This document shows positions 34,057-43,400 of a stretch of DNA of 64,000 bases, piece by piece; positions within the stretch are counted from its first letter, which is position 1, and each line of letters opens with the position of its first letter. The DNA comes from Candidatus Saccharimonadota bacterium (GTDB lineage Bacteria > Patescibacteriota > Saccharimonadia > Saccharimonadales > Saccharimonadaceae). The stretch covers positions 1-64,000 of the forward strand of contig JAFUEB010000001.1 in the NCBI GenBank assembly GCA_017464135.1. Reading direction: 5' to 3'. The notes under the pieces were generated by a model. It was given only the letters and a program-made list of their open reading frames with translations, was not told the origin of the DNA and did not search any database. Both the position numbers and the translations under genes were made by a program.

Positions 34057-34812
34057 ATGAGAGTTATTATTCCTGAATCAGAAAATCCTATTATTAAAGA
34101 GGCTCTGGTTTCGTTCCCGGACATTGAGGTTGTTCCAGCTCCGGATCTCGAAACTGCCACTGACATGCTCGCTCGTGGCGAAGCGGATTCGATGGTTTCT
34201 GGCCTCGATTATTCCTCGCGTGATGTCCTTCTCGCCTACAAAGCGAAAATTCCTTTAGGTTCCCCATTTTTCTCTAGTTGCTTTGTCGGCAAAAAAGACG
34301 GTAAACGCTTGATTATCGCCGATGGTGGCGTCAATAAAATCCCATCGAAAGAACAACTCTACACTATTGTTGAAGACACCGCGAGAACCTGCGAAATCTA
34401 TTTTAAAGAAACTCCGCGCATTGCTATGCTCTCATATTCCACTAAAGGCAGTGGTGGCAAAAACCCTGATCTCGAAAAAATCTACTACGTTATTGATGAA
34501 GTCAAGAAAAACCATCCGGAATGGCGGATTGATGGTGAAATGCAACTTGATGCGGCCATCGACCAACGCGTGGGTGAGAAAAAAGTCGGGAACTCCGAAG
34601 TCGCCGGCCACGCTAATGTCTTAATTACTCCAGACCTAAATTCCGGCAATATATTATATAAGAGCATGGAGCATCTCGGTGGCTGGACCATGGCTGGCCC
34701 AATCATCCAAGGCTTCAACATCCCACTCGCCGATTTCTCTCGTGGCAGCTCTGTCGAAGATGTAATTTTAACCATTGATGTCATCGTAAAAATGTTAGAA
34801 AGGAACGCCTAA
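34057..34812 (+). CDS. phosphate acetyltransferase-like protein (short Pta)
   Basis: The 251-residue protein matches the PTA_PTB fold: IAMLSYSTKGSGG, the DGEMQLDAAIDQ motif, and ITPDLNSGNILYKSMEHLGG. Pta interconverts acetyl-CoA and acetyl-phosphate. It is about 75 residues shorter than a normal Pta (around 330), with the N-terminal domain reduced, so activity on acetyl-CoA is not assured. It overlaps glmM as TAATG. Acetyl transfer could feed amino-sugar acetylation with the downstream genes. Confidence 0.83.
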   Translation: MRVIIPESENPIIKEALVSFPDIEVVPAPDLETATDMLARGEADSMVSGLDYSSRDVLLAYKAKIPLGSPFFSSCFVGKKDGKRLIIADGGVNKIPSKEQLYTIVEDTARTCEIYFKETPRIAMLSYSTKGSGGKNPDLEKIYYVIDEVKKNHPEWRIDGEMQLDAAIDQRVGEKKVGNSEVAGHANVLITPDLNSGNILYKSMEHLGGWTMAGPIIQGFNIPLADFSRGSSVEDVILTIDVIVKMLERNA

Positions 34813-36131
34813 TGAAATATTTTGGTACCGACGGTATTCGTCAAAAAGCCGACCAGTTCACTCCAGAATTTCTTTTCAAAATCGCTCGTGGCCTCATTGA
34901 CTACGCCGGCGATGAAATTAAGGTTTTAATTGGTGGCGACACTCGTGAATCTTCCGAATGGATTATTCGTGACCTCGAAATTGCCTTTGAAAACCTAGGT
35001 GTTGAGTATTCCACTATCGACGTACTCCCAACTCCTGGTATTAATTATTGTTTCTACCAAATGGGTTTTGATTTTGCCGTCGACGTCACTGCTTCTCATA
35101 ACCCGTATGTTGATAATGGCATCAAAATTTTCGAACGCGGCAAAGCTTCCGGCACTAAACTTTCTGAAGCCGGTTGTAATGCCATCGAAGCCGAACTTGA
35201 TAAAGAGTCGTTCTTCTATGACCCGGGTCCAGGCACCTTTCGCGAAAGTCTTCACGACGATGCTCTCGATCTCTACAAATCACATTTAAAGGATTATCTC
35301 GGTGAAGTAAGCTTCAACGGTCTTCACATTGGCATGGATTGCGCCAATGGTGCCACCAGCGTTGTCAATAAATCCATTTTTGAAGCGCTTGGTGCCAAGG
35401 TTGAACTCATCAACGCCGACTCAAGCTACGGCACTGGCATCAATCACGACTGTGGCAGCACACATCTCGAGAAGCTCCAAGATTTAGTTAAAAAAGAAAA
35501 ACTCGATTTTGGCGTTGCCTTTGATGGTGACGGCGATCGCTGTTTACTTGTAAATCACGAAGGCGAAGTCGTCGATGGTGACGAGATTATTGCAATCCTT
35601 GCAAATCACTTGAAACTCGATAAAATCGCGATTACCGTAATGGCAAACCAAGGTCTCTTAAACTGGGCCAAGGACAACAACATCCACGCCGAAATCACTG
35701 CCGTGGGTGACTCCAACGTGGCAGCTGCTATGCGCGAAAAGGATATTAAAATCGGTGGCGAACAATCCGGCCACATCATCCTCCCAGGCGAAGCCACCGG
35801 CGACGGCATGCTCACCGCTCTCATGATTACAAAGGTTGCTGCTGAAACTAAGAAATCCCTAAAAGGTCTTGCATCCATCATGACTAAATTCCCACAAATC
35901 ATTCTAAACATGGACGCTACGCCAGAGCAAAAGAAAGCCTTGAAAGAAAAAGACGAAGCCAAGAATCTTCTTCTAGAATTCAATCAGAAACTTGAATCCG
36001 TCGAAGGTCGTTTGCTCGTTCGTCCATCCGGCACCGAAAATCTCATCCGCATCACCATGTGGGGCAACGACGCTGATGCAATTGATGAGCTCGCCCACGA
36101 ATTAAAAACTAAATTAGGAGAAGTCTTATGA
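34812..36131 (+). CDS. glmM: phosphoglucosamine mutase-like enzyme
   Basis: The 439-residue protein has the alpha-D-phosphohexomutase layout: start KYFGTDGIR, active-site Ser loop DVTASHNPYVDNGIKIF, metal loop AFDGDGDRCLLV, sugar loop GGEQSGHIILPG and phosphate-binding RPSGTENLIRI. The GTDGIR start and sugar loop favour GlmM, which makes glucosamine-1-phosphate. GlmS, the previous step, is at 45.3-47.1 kb. Coupled to pta and the GNAT gene by overlaps. Confidence 0.93.
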   Translation: MKYFGTDGIRQKADQFTPEFLFKIARGLIDYAGDEIKVLIGGDTRESSEWIIRDLEIAFENLGVEYSTIDVLPTPGINYCFYQMGFDFAVDVTASHNPYVDNGIKIFERGKASGTKLSEAGCNAIEAELDKESFFYDPGPGTFRESLHDDALDLYKSHLKDYLGEVSFNGLHIGMDCANGATSVVNKSIFEALGAKVELINADSSYGTGINHDCGSTHLEKLQDLVKKEKLDFGVAFDGDGDRCLLVNHEGEVVDGDEIIAILANHLKLDKIAITVMANQGLLNWAKDNNIHAEITAVGDSNVAAAMREKDIKIGGEQSGHIILPGEATGDGMLTALMITKVAAETKKSLKGLASIMTKFPQIILNMDATPEQKKALKEKDEAKNLLLEFNQKLESVEGRLLVRPSGTENLIRITMWGNDADAIDELAHELKTKLGEVL

Positions 36132-36565
36132 TTGTCAAACCACTCGATCACTACACACCAGAAATCGCGAACCGTGTACGTGAATTACTAATTCAATTAT
36201 CAAGAAGTGGCAAAGACAAAGGCGAAATTCCAGAAGACTGGTTTAACGATATCATCAATTCCCCATGGCACGATTTACTCATCGCCGAAGAAGATGGCAA
36301 GATTCTTGGCATTGCAAGTGTCTCGGTCACCATGGGCCCTGGCATCCGCAAGAACGCCTACCTCGAAGATTTTGTCACCGATTCAGAAGTCCGTGGCAAA
36401 GGTGTTGGCTCCGCCATTTGGAATGCTTACGAAACTTGGGCTAGAGAAAAAGGCTGCAAAAACCTAGAATTCACTTGCGGTCACGGCCGTGAAAAATCCC
36501 AAGAGTTTTACAAGCATCACGGTGCCGAAGTCTACGATACTAATTTTTTCCGAAAGGCATTATAG
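36128..36565 (+). CDS. GNAT-family N-acetyltransferase
   Basis: The 145-residue protein has the GNAT core with the acetyl-CoA loop VRGKGVGSAIWNAYETWA and the C-terminal strand ending in a His-containing YKHHGAEVYDT motif. Position directly after glmM (ATGA overlap) suggests a substrate in amino-sugar metabolism, perhaps glucosamine-1-phosphate, but this is inference. Its end overlaps the convergent O-antigen ligase gene by 26 nt. Confidence 0.88.
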   Translation: MIVKPLDHYTPEIANRVRELLIQLSRSGKDKGEIPEDWFNDIINSPWHDLLIAEEDGKILGIASVSVTMGPGIRKNAYLEDFVTDSEVRGKGVGSAIWNAYETWAREKGCKNLEFTCGHGREKSQEFYKHHGAEVYDTNFFRKAL

Positions 36566-37955
36566 CCGGAATCAAATATAAGTGAATCACATTTGGAAGC
36601 CCTGCGAAGAATAGCAGGGTTATTCCATATCCCACCAGAACCGTCGAGATTAATTCAAAGTGTTTCGATTTCTTCAAAGAATTAAACACCATCACGCCCG
36701 TCAGCCCCAAAATCGCGATCCCAACCAAACCAGTTTCAAGCAGCAAGCTCACATATTCATTTTGCACGATTTCCTTCGGCCAATCCGTATTACCAGCATC
36801 ATACATTGCCTGTCCGGCGCCACCTACACCCACACCAAACAGAATCGTAGTTGGGTCCTTCGCCCAGGTCTTAATTGCTGCGCCCGTGAGTTGCATTCTA
36901 ATATTCGTTGAATCTTCTACATAGCCATCAAAAGTTGATGTGACTAGCGTTCCATTTGGTTTCGACGCTGCATCTGGATCCGGTGGCAAAGTATCAGCCG
37001 GATCACCCTCGATTATTGTCCCGTCTACCACCGTCGCACCGGCATTATTATTGTCCTTTGGCCTAACATCAATAATTCCAAGTGACAAATGGTTTAGAAC
37101 TTTCGCTACACCAGACATGTAAGTATCACTCGTTGGTGACACTGCCGCCATAATCCCCTGCAAATTCAAAGTAAAAATAAAGGCGAGAATAATTACTGGC
37201 CACAAAAACATCGCTTTAAGTTTTTTCGTCTTCACAATCTGCATCACTGTATAGAAAATCATCGCGACCATCACGGCATAAATTGCTCCGCGCGAAAATG
37301 TTAAGAATAATCCACATAGAAACACAAAGAATAGTATCATCGTCTTCTTCGAATGGTTTTTCAGCATGAACAAACCGGACATAATTGTTGGCGCGAGTAG
37401 CAAGTTTCCCATAAATTGCGGTTCAATCGCAAAGCCATTTGGATGTGGGAAGCCAAACGTCGTCGACACACATCCCTCACACATTAATGAGCATTCTCTC
37501 GGCACACCCACAAGATCTAAGATACATTGCAGTACGCACCAACCCACTACTGCAAGCGAGCTACCGATAAAAATTTTCCACAGCTTCTGCCAAAACTTTT
37601 TTTCCGCCACTTCTTCGCGCAGTAGATAAAAAGATAGCGCCGCAAAGAAAATCATCCACACCACGCCAACCGTGAGCAAACCACGCACGCGGTTCGCCGA
37701 CCACAGCAAACTTAAACTCGCAAAAATCGGAAACAAGAAATACTGCCATTTCGAAAACACTTCACTAATCATTTTTCTTTTAATAATTAAAACTAGCGCC
37801 GTCACATCAAACACCGCGAGCCAAATTAACGGCAAATTGATTTCAAAATACATCGACTCGTTCGTACCAAACGAAATCAGTGGATAATACGAAAAATAAA
37901 GCATCGCCGGCAATATATATAATAATATACGGTAAAACTTACTTCTTTCTCTCAT
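36540..37955 (-). CDS. O-antigen ligase/polymerase-like membrane protein
   Basis: The 471-residue protein has about eleven helices and a large polar loop (about 275-370) with a GVGxGG motif after it, the Wzy_C/WaaL (PF04932) architecture. It would join or polymerise polyprenyl-linked glycan at the outer membrane face. It is the last gene of the three-gene surface glycan cluster and overlaps the GT4 gene by 17 nt. Confidence 0.85.
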   Translation of the reverse strand: MRERSKFYRILLYILPAMLYFSYYPLISFGTNESMYFEINLPLIWLAVFDVTALVLIIKRKMISEVFSKWQYFLFPIFASLSLLWSANRVRGLLTVGVVWMIFFAALSFYLLREEVAEKKFWQKLWKIFIGSSLAVVGWCVLQCILDLVGVPRECSLMCEGCVSTTFGFPHPNGFAIEPQFMGNLLLAPTIMSGLFMLKNHSKKTMILFFVFLCGLFLTFSRGAIYAVMVAMIFYTVMQIVKTKKLKAMFLWPVIILAFIFTLNLQGIMAAVSPTSDTYMSGVAKVLNHLSLGIIDVRPKDNNNAGATVVDGTIIEGDPADTLPPDPDAASKPNGTLVTSTFDGYVEDSTNIRMQLTGAAIKTWAKDPTTILFGVGVGGAGQAMYDAGNTDWPKEIVQNEYVSLLLETGLVGIAILGLTGVMVFNSLKKSKHFELISTVLVGYGITLLFFAGLPNVIHLYLIPAIMPFGKN

Positions 37956-39045
37956 TCAAACACTCCTTCGCATAATCTGTGAGTTCCTTATCAAATCTCT
38001 TCCCACTAAATCCGTCTGCTGTTTTGTTCACTTCCTTACGATCGAATTTTATTTTCTCAAATTCATTAATTGCGTCCACCAGTGAACTCACGGTTTGCTT
38101 ATCAAACAAAAGTCCATTCTTTTTATCAAACACATAATCCTTCGCCCCACCTTCCCTAAACGCAATCACCGGACACCCTGTCGCGAGCGCCTCAACCGGC
38201 GCAATCCCAAACGGTTCCATGCTCGGGAACAGATATCCTTTCGCATGCGACAAATAATTCTTTAACTCCTTTTTGTCCATCAGTGGCAAAAACTTCACTA
38301 GTGGGGAATCACCCGCCATCTTCACCAAGTTCTTATGTTCCGGTCCCTCACCGATTACCAGTAATTTCCTGTTTGCTTTGAGACATGCTTTTACGGCGAG
38401 ATCCAGTTTCTTCCAAGTCACCTGGCGCGAAGTCACAATGTAATAATCATGAGCCTCACCAAATTCTTTTACTTTGAAGTCATCCACTTCTACCGGCGGA
38501 TGCACCACCACTGCATCGCGTTTGTAATACTTCTTAATCAAATCTTTCGCATAATCCGAAATCGTTACAAAATAATCTACATCCTGCGCCGCCTTAAAAT
38601 CTTTTTTGCGAAGTGGCTTCACGAGTAGTTTAAAGAAGAATCTCACGAGCGGATTCAAAATCCCAAATCCCGGATTCTCCACGTATTCATCATACATCTG
38701 CCAATAATACTGCGTCGGTACATGGCAATACGAAATGTGAATCCCATTTGGCGCCTTTACTGCTTTCGCTTCTGCACCCGTCACCGAAATCACTAAATCA
38801 TACTCCGAAAGTTTCAAATGCGAAAACCATCTCTGCCGAAACACGCCAAGAAATCGACGTAGGCATGACGGAAAAATCTGTAACCATCCAGTCCTTACAT
38901 CCGCATCCTTAAACCAATCAATTCCCTTTGGGTTATATTTCGAAGTATAGATCGGCGCATCCGGATAAAGTTTATGAACGGCAAGTAAAACCTTCTCCGC
39001 ACCACCCACATTTGTTAGCCAATCACAAACAATCGCAACTTTCAT
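37939..39045 (-). CDS. GT4-family glycosyltransferase
   Basis: The 368-residue GT-B enzyme starts with VAIVCDWLTNVGGAEKVLL (acceptor domain) and has the donor-side motif EPFGIAPVEALATGCPVIAF with the EX7E pair, as in WbaZ-like mannosyl- or rhamnosyltransferases. It adds a sugar to the lipid-linked glycan begun by the upstream enzyme. ATGA overlap with that gene. Confidence 0.92.
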   Translation of the reverse strand: MKVAIVCDWLTNVGGAEKVLLAVHKLYPDAPIYTSKYNPKGIDWFKDADVRTGWLQIFPSCLRRFLGVFRQRWFSHLKLSEYDLVISVTGAEAKAVKAPNGIHISYCHVPTQYYWQMYDEYVENPGFGILNPLVRFFFKLLVKPLRKKDFKAAQDVDYFVTISDYAKDLIKKYYKRDAVVVHPPVEVDDFKVKEFGEAHDYYIVTSRQVTWKKLDLAVKACLKANRKLLVIGEGPEHKNLVKMAGDSPLVKFLPLMDKKELKNYLSHAKGYLFPSMEPFGIAPVEALATGCPVIAFREGGAKDYVFDKKNGLLFDKQTVSSLVDAINEFEKIKFDRKEVNKTADGFSGKRFDKELTDYAKECLNERKK

Positions 39046-40466
39046 TTTGCACCGTCTCGCTTGATTACCGACACAATCGTTCTAAAGAAAATCTGAGTAT
39101 CAAGCATCAACGACCAGTTCATCACGTAATAAATATCGAGAGCTCTACGTTCTTCAAATGAAATATCACGTCTACCAGACACCTGCGCAAAACCCGTCAA
39201 ACCAGATTTCACTGTAAGTAGTAACGACCGATCACCATAATCACGTAACTCACCCGGAAGTAGAGCCCGCGGTCCAATTAAAGAAATATCACCCTTCAAA
39301 ATATTCACGAGCTGCGGAAGTTCGTCGAGTGAGGTCTTTCGGATAAATCTACCGAACTTCGTAATTCTCGGATCGTCCTTTAAGAAATCGCCATTCTTGC
39401 GATATTTTTTAATTAGCTCTGGCTTCCCCATTTTAATAAACGCTTCTTCCGGCGTCATGCCACTATATTCCGTCTTCATTGAACGGAATTTGTAGCACTT
39501 AAATTTACGATTAAATTGTGTCAGTCTTTCGTCTGCATAAATCGCTTTATGTTTTACATCCGAAAGTTTGATTATGAGCCAAATAATCAGCATCGGAATC
39601 GCACCAATGATTAATCCAATGAGCGATAACACGATATCGCAAATCCTTTTTACTACCGCTGCACCACCCGTGAGTGGTGTGAGTTTCACCAACACCGCTG
39701 GCGTATTCCCCACGAGTTCCAGTTCGCCAAAGTGTGACGACAAAGCCGTTTCAGAAGGTACGAAATAATATAATAAATGCTGATTAATTGCCTGACGATA
39801 TACATATTCCGTCGATTTCTCATCCGTCTGAAAGACCACATCTGGCTTTGCCCGACGAAGTGCATCTTTAAGTGACGAGTACTGTTTACCGCGTAAATCC
39901 TCTGGAATATATTTTCTCGCCGACACTACACCCACTAGTCTATACCCACTTTCTGGCGAAGACGAAATATAGTTCGCGAGATATTCCGTATTCTTATTGT
40001 TACCAATAATCACCACGCGTTTTGTGCCATAATCCCGTTTAAAGATTTGTCTCACGATTAGCCGCATCAACATCCGTTCTATTACTAGAAATACGAATGA
40101 CAAGAATACGGACATGAGCGCCACGACTCTCACCGGGAATAAATTGTTGCTTGTAAAGAAATCGTAAACGATGAGCGCTGCCACGCTTAAAATTGCTGCA
40201 AGAATTAATCTTCCCACCTCCGGCAGTCTTGACTTGCCTAGGAACACTGACTTCTTATACAGCCCAAGTGCCGCGAGAATCACAATCAAAAATGGAATCA
40301 CCCACAAAATTTCTAACGTAAAAATCAAAAGCTGCGAATTAAACTCGTACGGACGCGGATCTACGTGCACACGGATGAAGTATGCCATCGCAAAAGACAG
40401 CACCAGCGCCACTGCATCACCAATAATTAAACAAACTCTCAGAATATAATCGGACTTTTTCCGCAT
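39042..40466 (-). CDS. polyprenyl glycosylphosphotransferase
   Basis: The 474-residue protein has four N-terminal helices, a CoA-binding-like Rossmann domain (about 145-260), a fifth helix and the C-terminal bacterial sugar transferase domain with KFRSMKTEYSG, RITKFGRFIRKTSLDELPQL and GDISLIGPRAL. This is the WbaP/WcaJ/PssY group that places the first sugar-phosphate on undecaprenyl phosphate. It heads the glycan operon. Confidence 0.94.
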   Translation of the reverse strand: MRKKSDYILRVCLIIGDAVALVLSFAMAYFIRVHVDPRPYEFNSQLLIFTLEILWVIPFLIVILAALGLYKKSVFLGKSRLPEVGRLILAAILSVAALIVYDFFTSNNLFPVRVVALMSVFLSFVFLVIERMLMRLIVRQIFKRDYGTKRVVIIGNNKNTEYLANYISSSPESGYRLVGVVSARKYIPEDLRGKQYSSLKDALRRAKPDVVFQTDEKSTEYVYRQAINQHLLYYFVPSETALSSHFGELELVGNTPAVLVKLTPLTGGAAVVKRICDIVLSLIGLIIGAIPMLIIWLIIKLSDVKHKAIYADERLTQFNRKFKCYKFRSMKTEYSGMTPEEAFIKMGKPELIKKYRKNGDFLKDDPRITKFGRFIRKTSLDELPQLVNILKGDISLIGPRALLPGELRDYGDRSLLLTVKSGLTGFAQVSGRRDISFEERRALDIYYVMNWSLMLDTQIFFRTIVSVIKRDGAK

Positions 40467-40472
40467 ATATTA

Positions 40473-40478
40473 ATTATA
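40473..40478 (-). promoter_or_regulatory. -10 box, 6 nt before the glycan operon
   Basis: TATAAT on the minus strand, then TAATAT and the ATG. Confidence 0.65.
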
Positions 40479-40490
40479 GCATTTTATCTG

Positions 40491-43400
40491 TTACTGTTGC
40501 AAATCCAGCGTCAAATTGTTCGAGATGTGATAGACATTGTTATTGATAAACACCACCGGCTCAATCTCGTAATTACCGCTCATCGTCACATAGACCGGAA
40601 TTCTGACTTGATTGCTCTTGTAACGATCAGATAGCATGATGCTCACATATTCATTATTGTTCTTAATGAGATAGAGGCCATCCGCACTGTTCAGTGTCGC
40701 CGAATATTTCAAGCTCGATGGCAGTGCCAAGTTAATCGTACCATTCCTTGCTTCCCCAACCAGCTTCGTAATATCAATCACGAGCGTCGAAGTACCACCG
40801 ACTTTCTTGTTGCCCTCAAAACTAATCGAAATGTCGTTTAAGTAGTCGTCACCAAGTTCCGAAATCCTACCTTGGTAATAATACGTTGCAAGCAAGTTAT
40901 CCGACGATGGATTAAACTTGATGTCTTTTAATTCATCCATATAGAAGACTCGCTTCTCAATCTTAAGCGGCAAGATATCTACATTCTCTGTCGAACCGTT
41001 AGTCGAAATCGCCACTGATTCCTTCTGTGACAAATCAGTTTCGTTATTTTCAAAGAACGAGATTAAGGCATACTCCAAGTAATCCGCCGCTGAGTCAATC
41101 GCTATCACGGCATCAATCTTCTCGGCTGCCTTTTCCTTGTTAATGAAGGTCGCGAGGACCGCTGCAAGATCCGCCACATCATCAGTTAAGAAATCATCAT
41201 AGAATAGTTTCGCGCTGTCGTAATCACCGAGGAAGGCAAATGCAATACCAATTTTCACTCTTTCTTCATTTGTAAGTCCTGCCGTCTTAGCCACTTCCTT
41301 TAATTCAAGTAACACCGGTTCCCTAAAGCTTGCCAGTACTAACAGTTTATTGATAATCGTCGGTGTATCGTCCTTGAGGTCTAAGCTATAATTGGCCGCC
41401 TTCAGTTTGAAGTAATCTGGCATGTAGTAATTCGTGAGCGCCGTCAGTACATAGTCACCCGCTGCATTCTCGAGCGGCTTCAGCAAGCCATCCGATAACA
41501 AGTATCCACTAAGGTTCGGAGTTTGGCTCGATGTAATTTCATCGTAATACTTGTCACTATATTCAAATGACTTATAGTAAGCAACTTGTGTATCGAGGCG
41601 TGAAGTCAAATTCGAACGAATGAACTTAAGATACTTTAGATACGTTCTCGTATTTTTGTTGTAAATCTCGACAATCACTGGGTTCTTGACTGGCGTCACC
41701 GTCGTTCCATTCGAAAGCCCAACTTCCTTCTTAATCGAAATTTCTTGCGTCGTCTCGACCACCCTTAATTTAAAGGCCATCTTGTCTTCATTGCCCGCCG
41801 AATCACGTCCCTCAATTCTAACTGTATATTCGCCGAGTTCCAGTTTGCCAAAGTTCGCAAACACATTCTGCCCTGGTTTACCGGAAGCCGTGATTGTTTT
41901 ATCAATTCCATCAATCGTAAATGTGAAATCGATCTTATCGCCACCGGCCACTATCGCATTAGCGTTTAGTACCACATCGTCAGTATTCTTGGCACTCTTT
42001 GGCATCACTGTCGAAATCGACAGTGGCAAATACGAAGCAACCTTCGTTGTACCAACACCAGCATTAATCACGTCGCTCACTTCCACTGCATGGACCGTAA
42101 TGCGGAAAGAAGTAATCGAATCGTTGAGTTTAAATTCAAACTCACCCTCACCATTATTAATCGTTCTTTCCTCAAAGAATAATGTGTCACCAAAGTCATA
42201 TCGGTATCCAGTTGCTGCACCAAGTCCAGCATCAGTACCGTTTAACTCGAAGTCCGTAAATGTCGACATCGAATACAATTTCAATTTTTTATTTACGTAG
42301 AGACTATTCAAAAGATCCGTCTGATCATCATCAGCATTAAAGATCGCTTCATTCACTACCGAGAGATTCACTCTGGCCTTGTCCGGTTTACTACCATCTT
42401 TTCTTTCAACTACAATCTTCGCTTTTACCGTATCACCCGGCTCATATGATTCTTTTTCCGGGGTCACCTTCACCGTCAATTCTGAATCCGAATGTCTGTA
42501 ATCTTTATAGCTTGGCATCACGCGATAGAATTTACCATTCATGAAATATGCACCAGCAATCTCAGAGCCCGGATACATATTTAGGTCAAACTCTAGTTCG
42601 TATTCATCTTCATTGAACATATTCGAGCTGACAATGTTTTCTTTGAATGCAATCACGAGCACAGTGCCTTCATTACTCACTTTTTGACCCGTCGCATCAT
42701 AAAGACCTAACTTCAGTTTGTCGCCAACCGAATAATTATATTGCGGATAATAAGCATTTGTTTCTTCCGCATAGTTATAATCCTTCAAGCCAAAGCGATA
42801 CAAATTGTAAGCCCACGACAAACCATTGCCATAATATGAAGAATAGTCATTTAGCGTATTCGAATGCTTCTTTGCAGCGGGCGAAGTGTTACCATAATAA
42901 TTCTGGTAATAAGTCACCTGTCCAGAATAAGCCGGCCTGCCCTTCGCATCCGTCGCCGACACTATGGCATAGTATCGATATTGCTTGTTCTCCGTTGGTT
43001 CCAAATAGTCCGTCGGATAGCTAAACGAGGCAGCGCCATTTTCAAACGTTACGTCATACACGCCAATTTGTTGATCAGCAATATTATATCTGTAAGTTGG
43101 CGATGTTTCCTTCGTATAAGGATTATAATATGTGCCAGTTTGAATTCGTTCCGTCATGGCTACATGAATATAAACTTTACCTGGGCCAGAATAGTTTGAC
43201 GTCTCAAGATTCTTATAACCGTAACCCGTCCTCACATTTTTAGTTAAATCGAGAACTTTAGCCGCAAAATCTAGTTTCTTCGCTTCACTATCATGTTTAG
43301 TCGTGAAAGTCAGATTATTCTTAAACACATAGAAATCTACGTTCGTATCATATTTATTATATTCAACGCCAGCCGCTTTAATATGGAAATACCTAGCTTC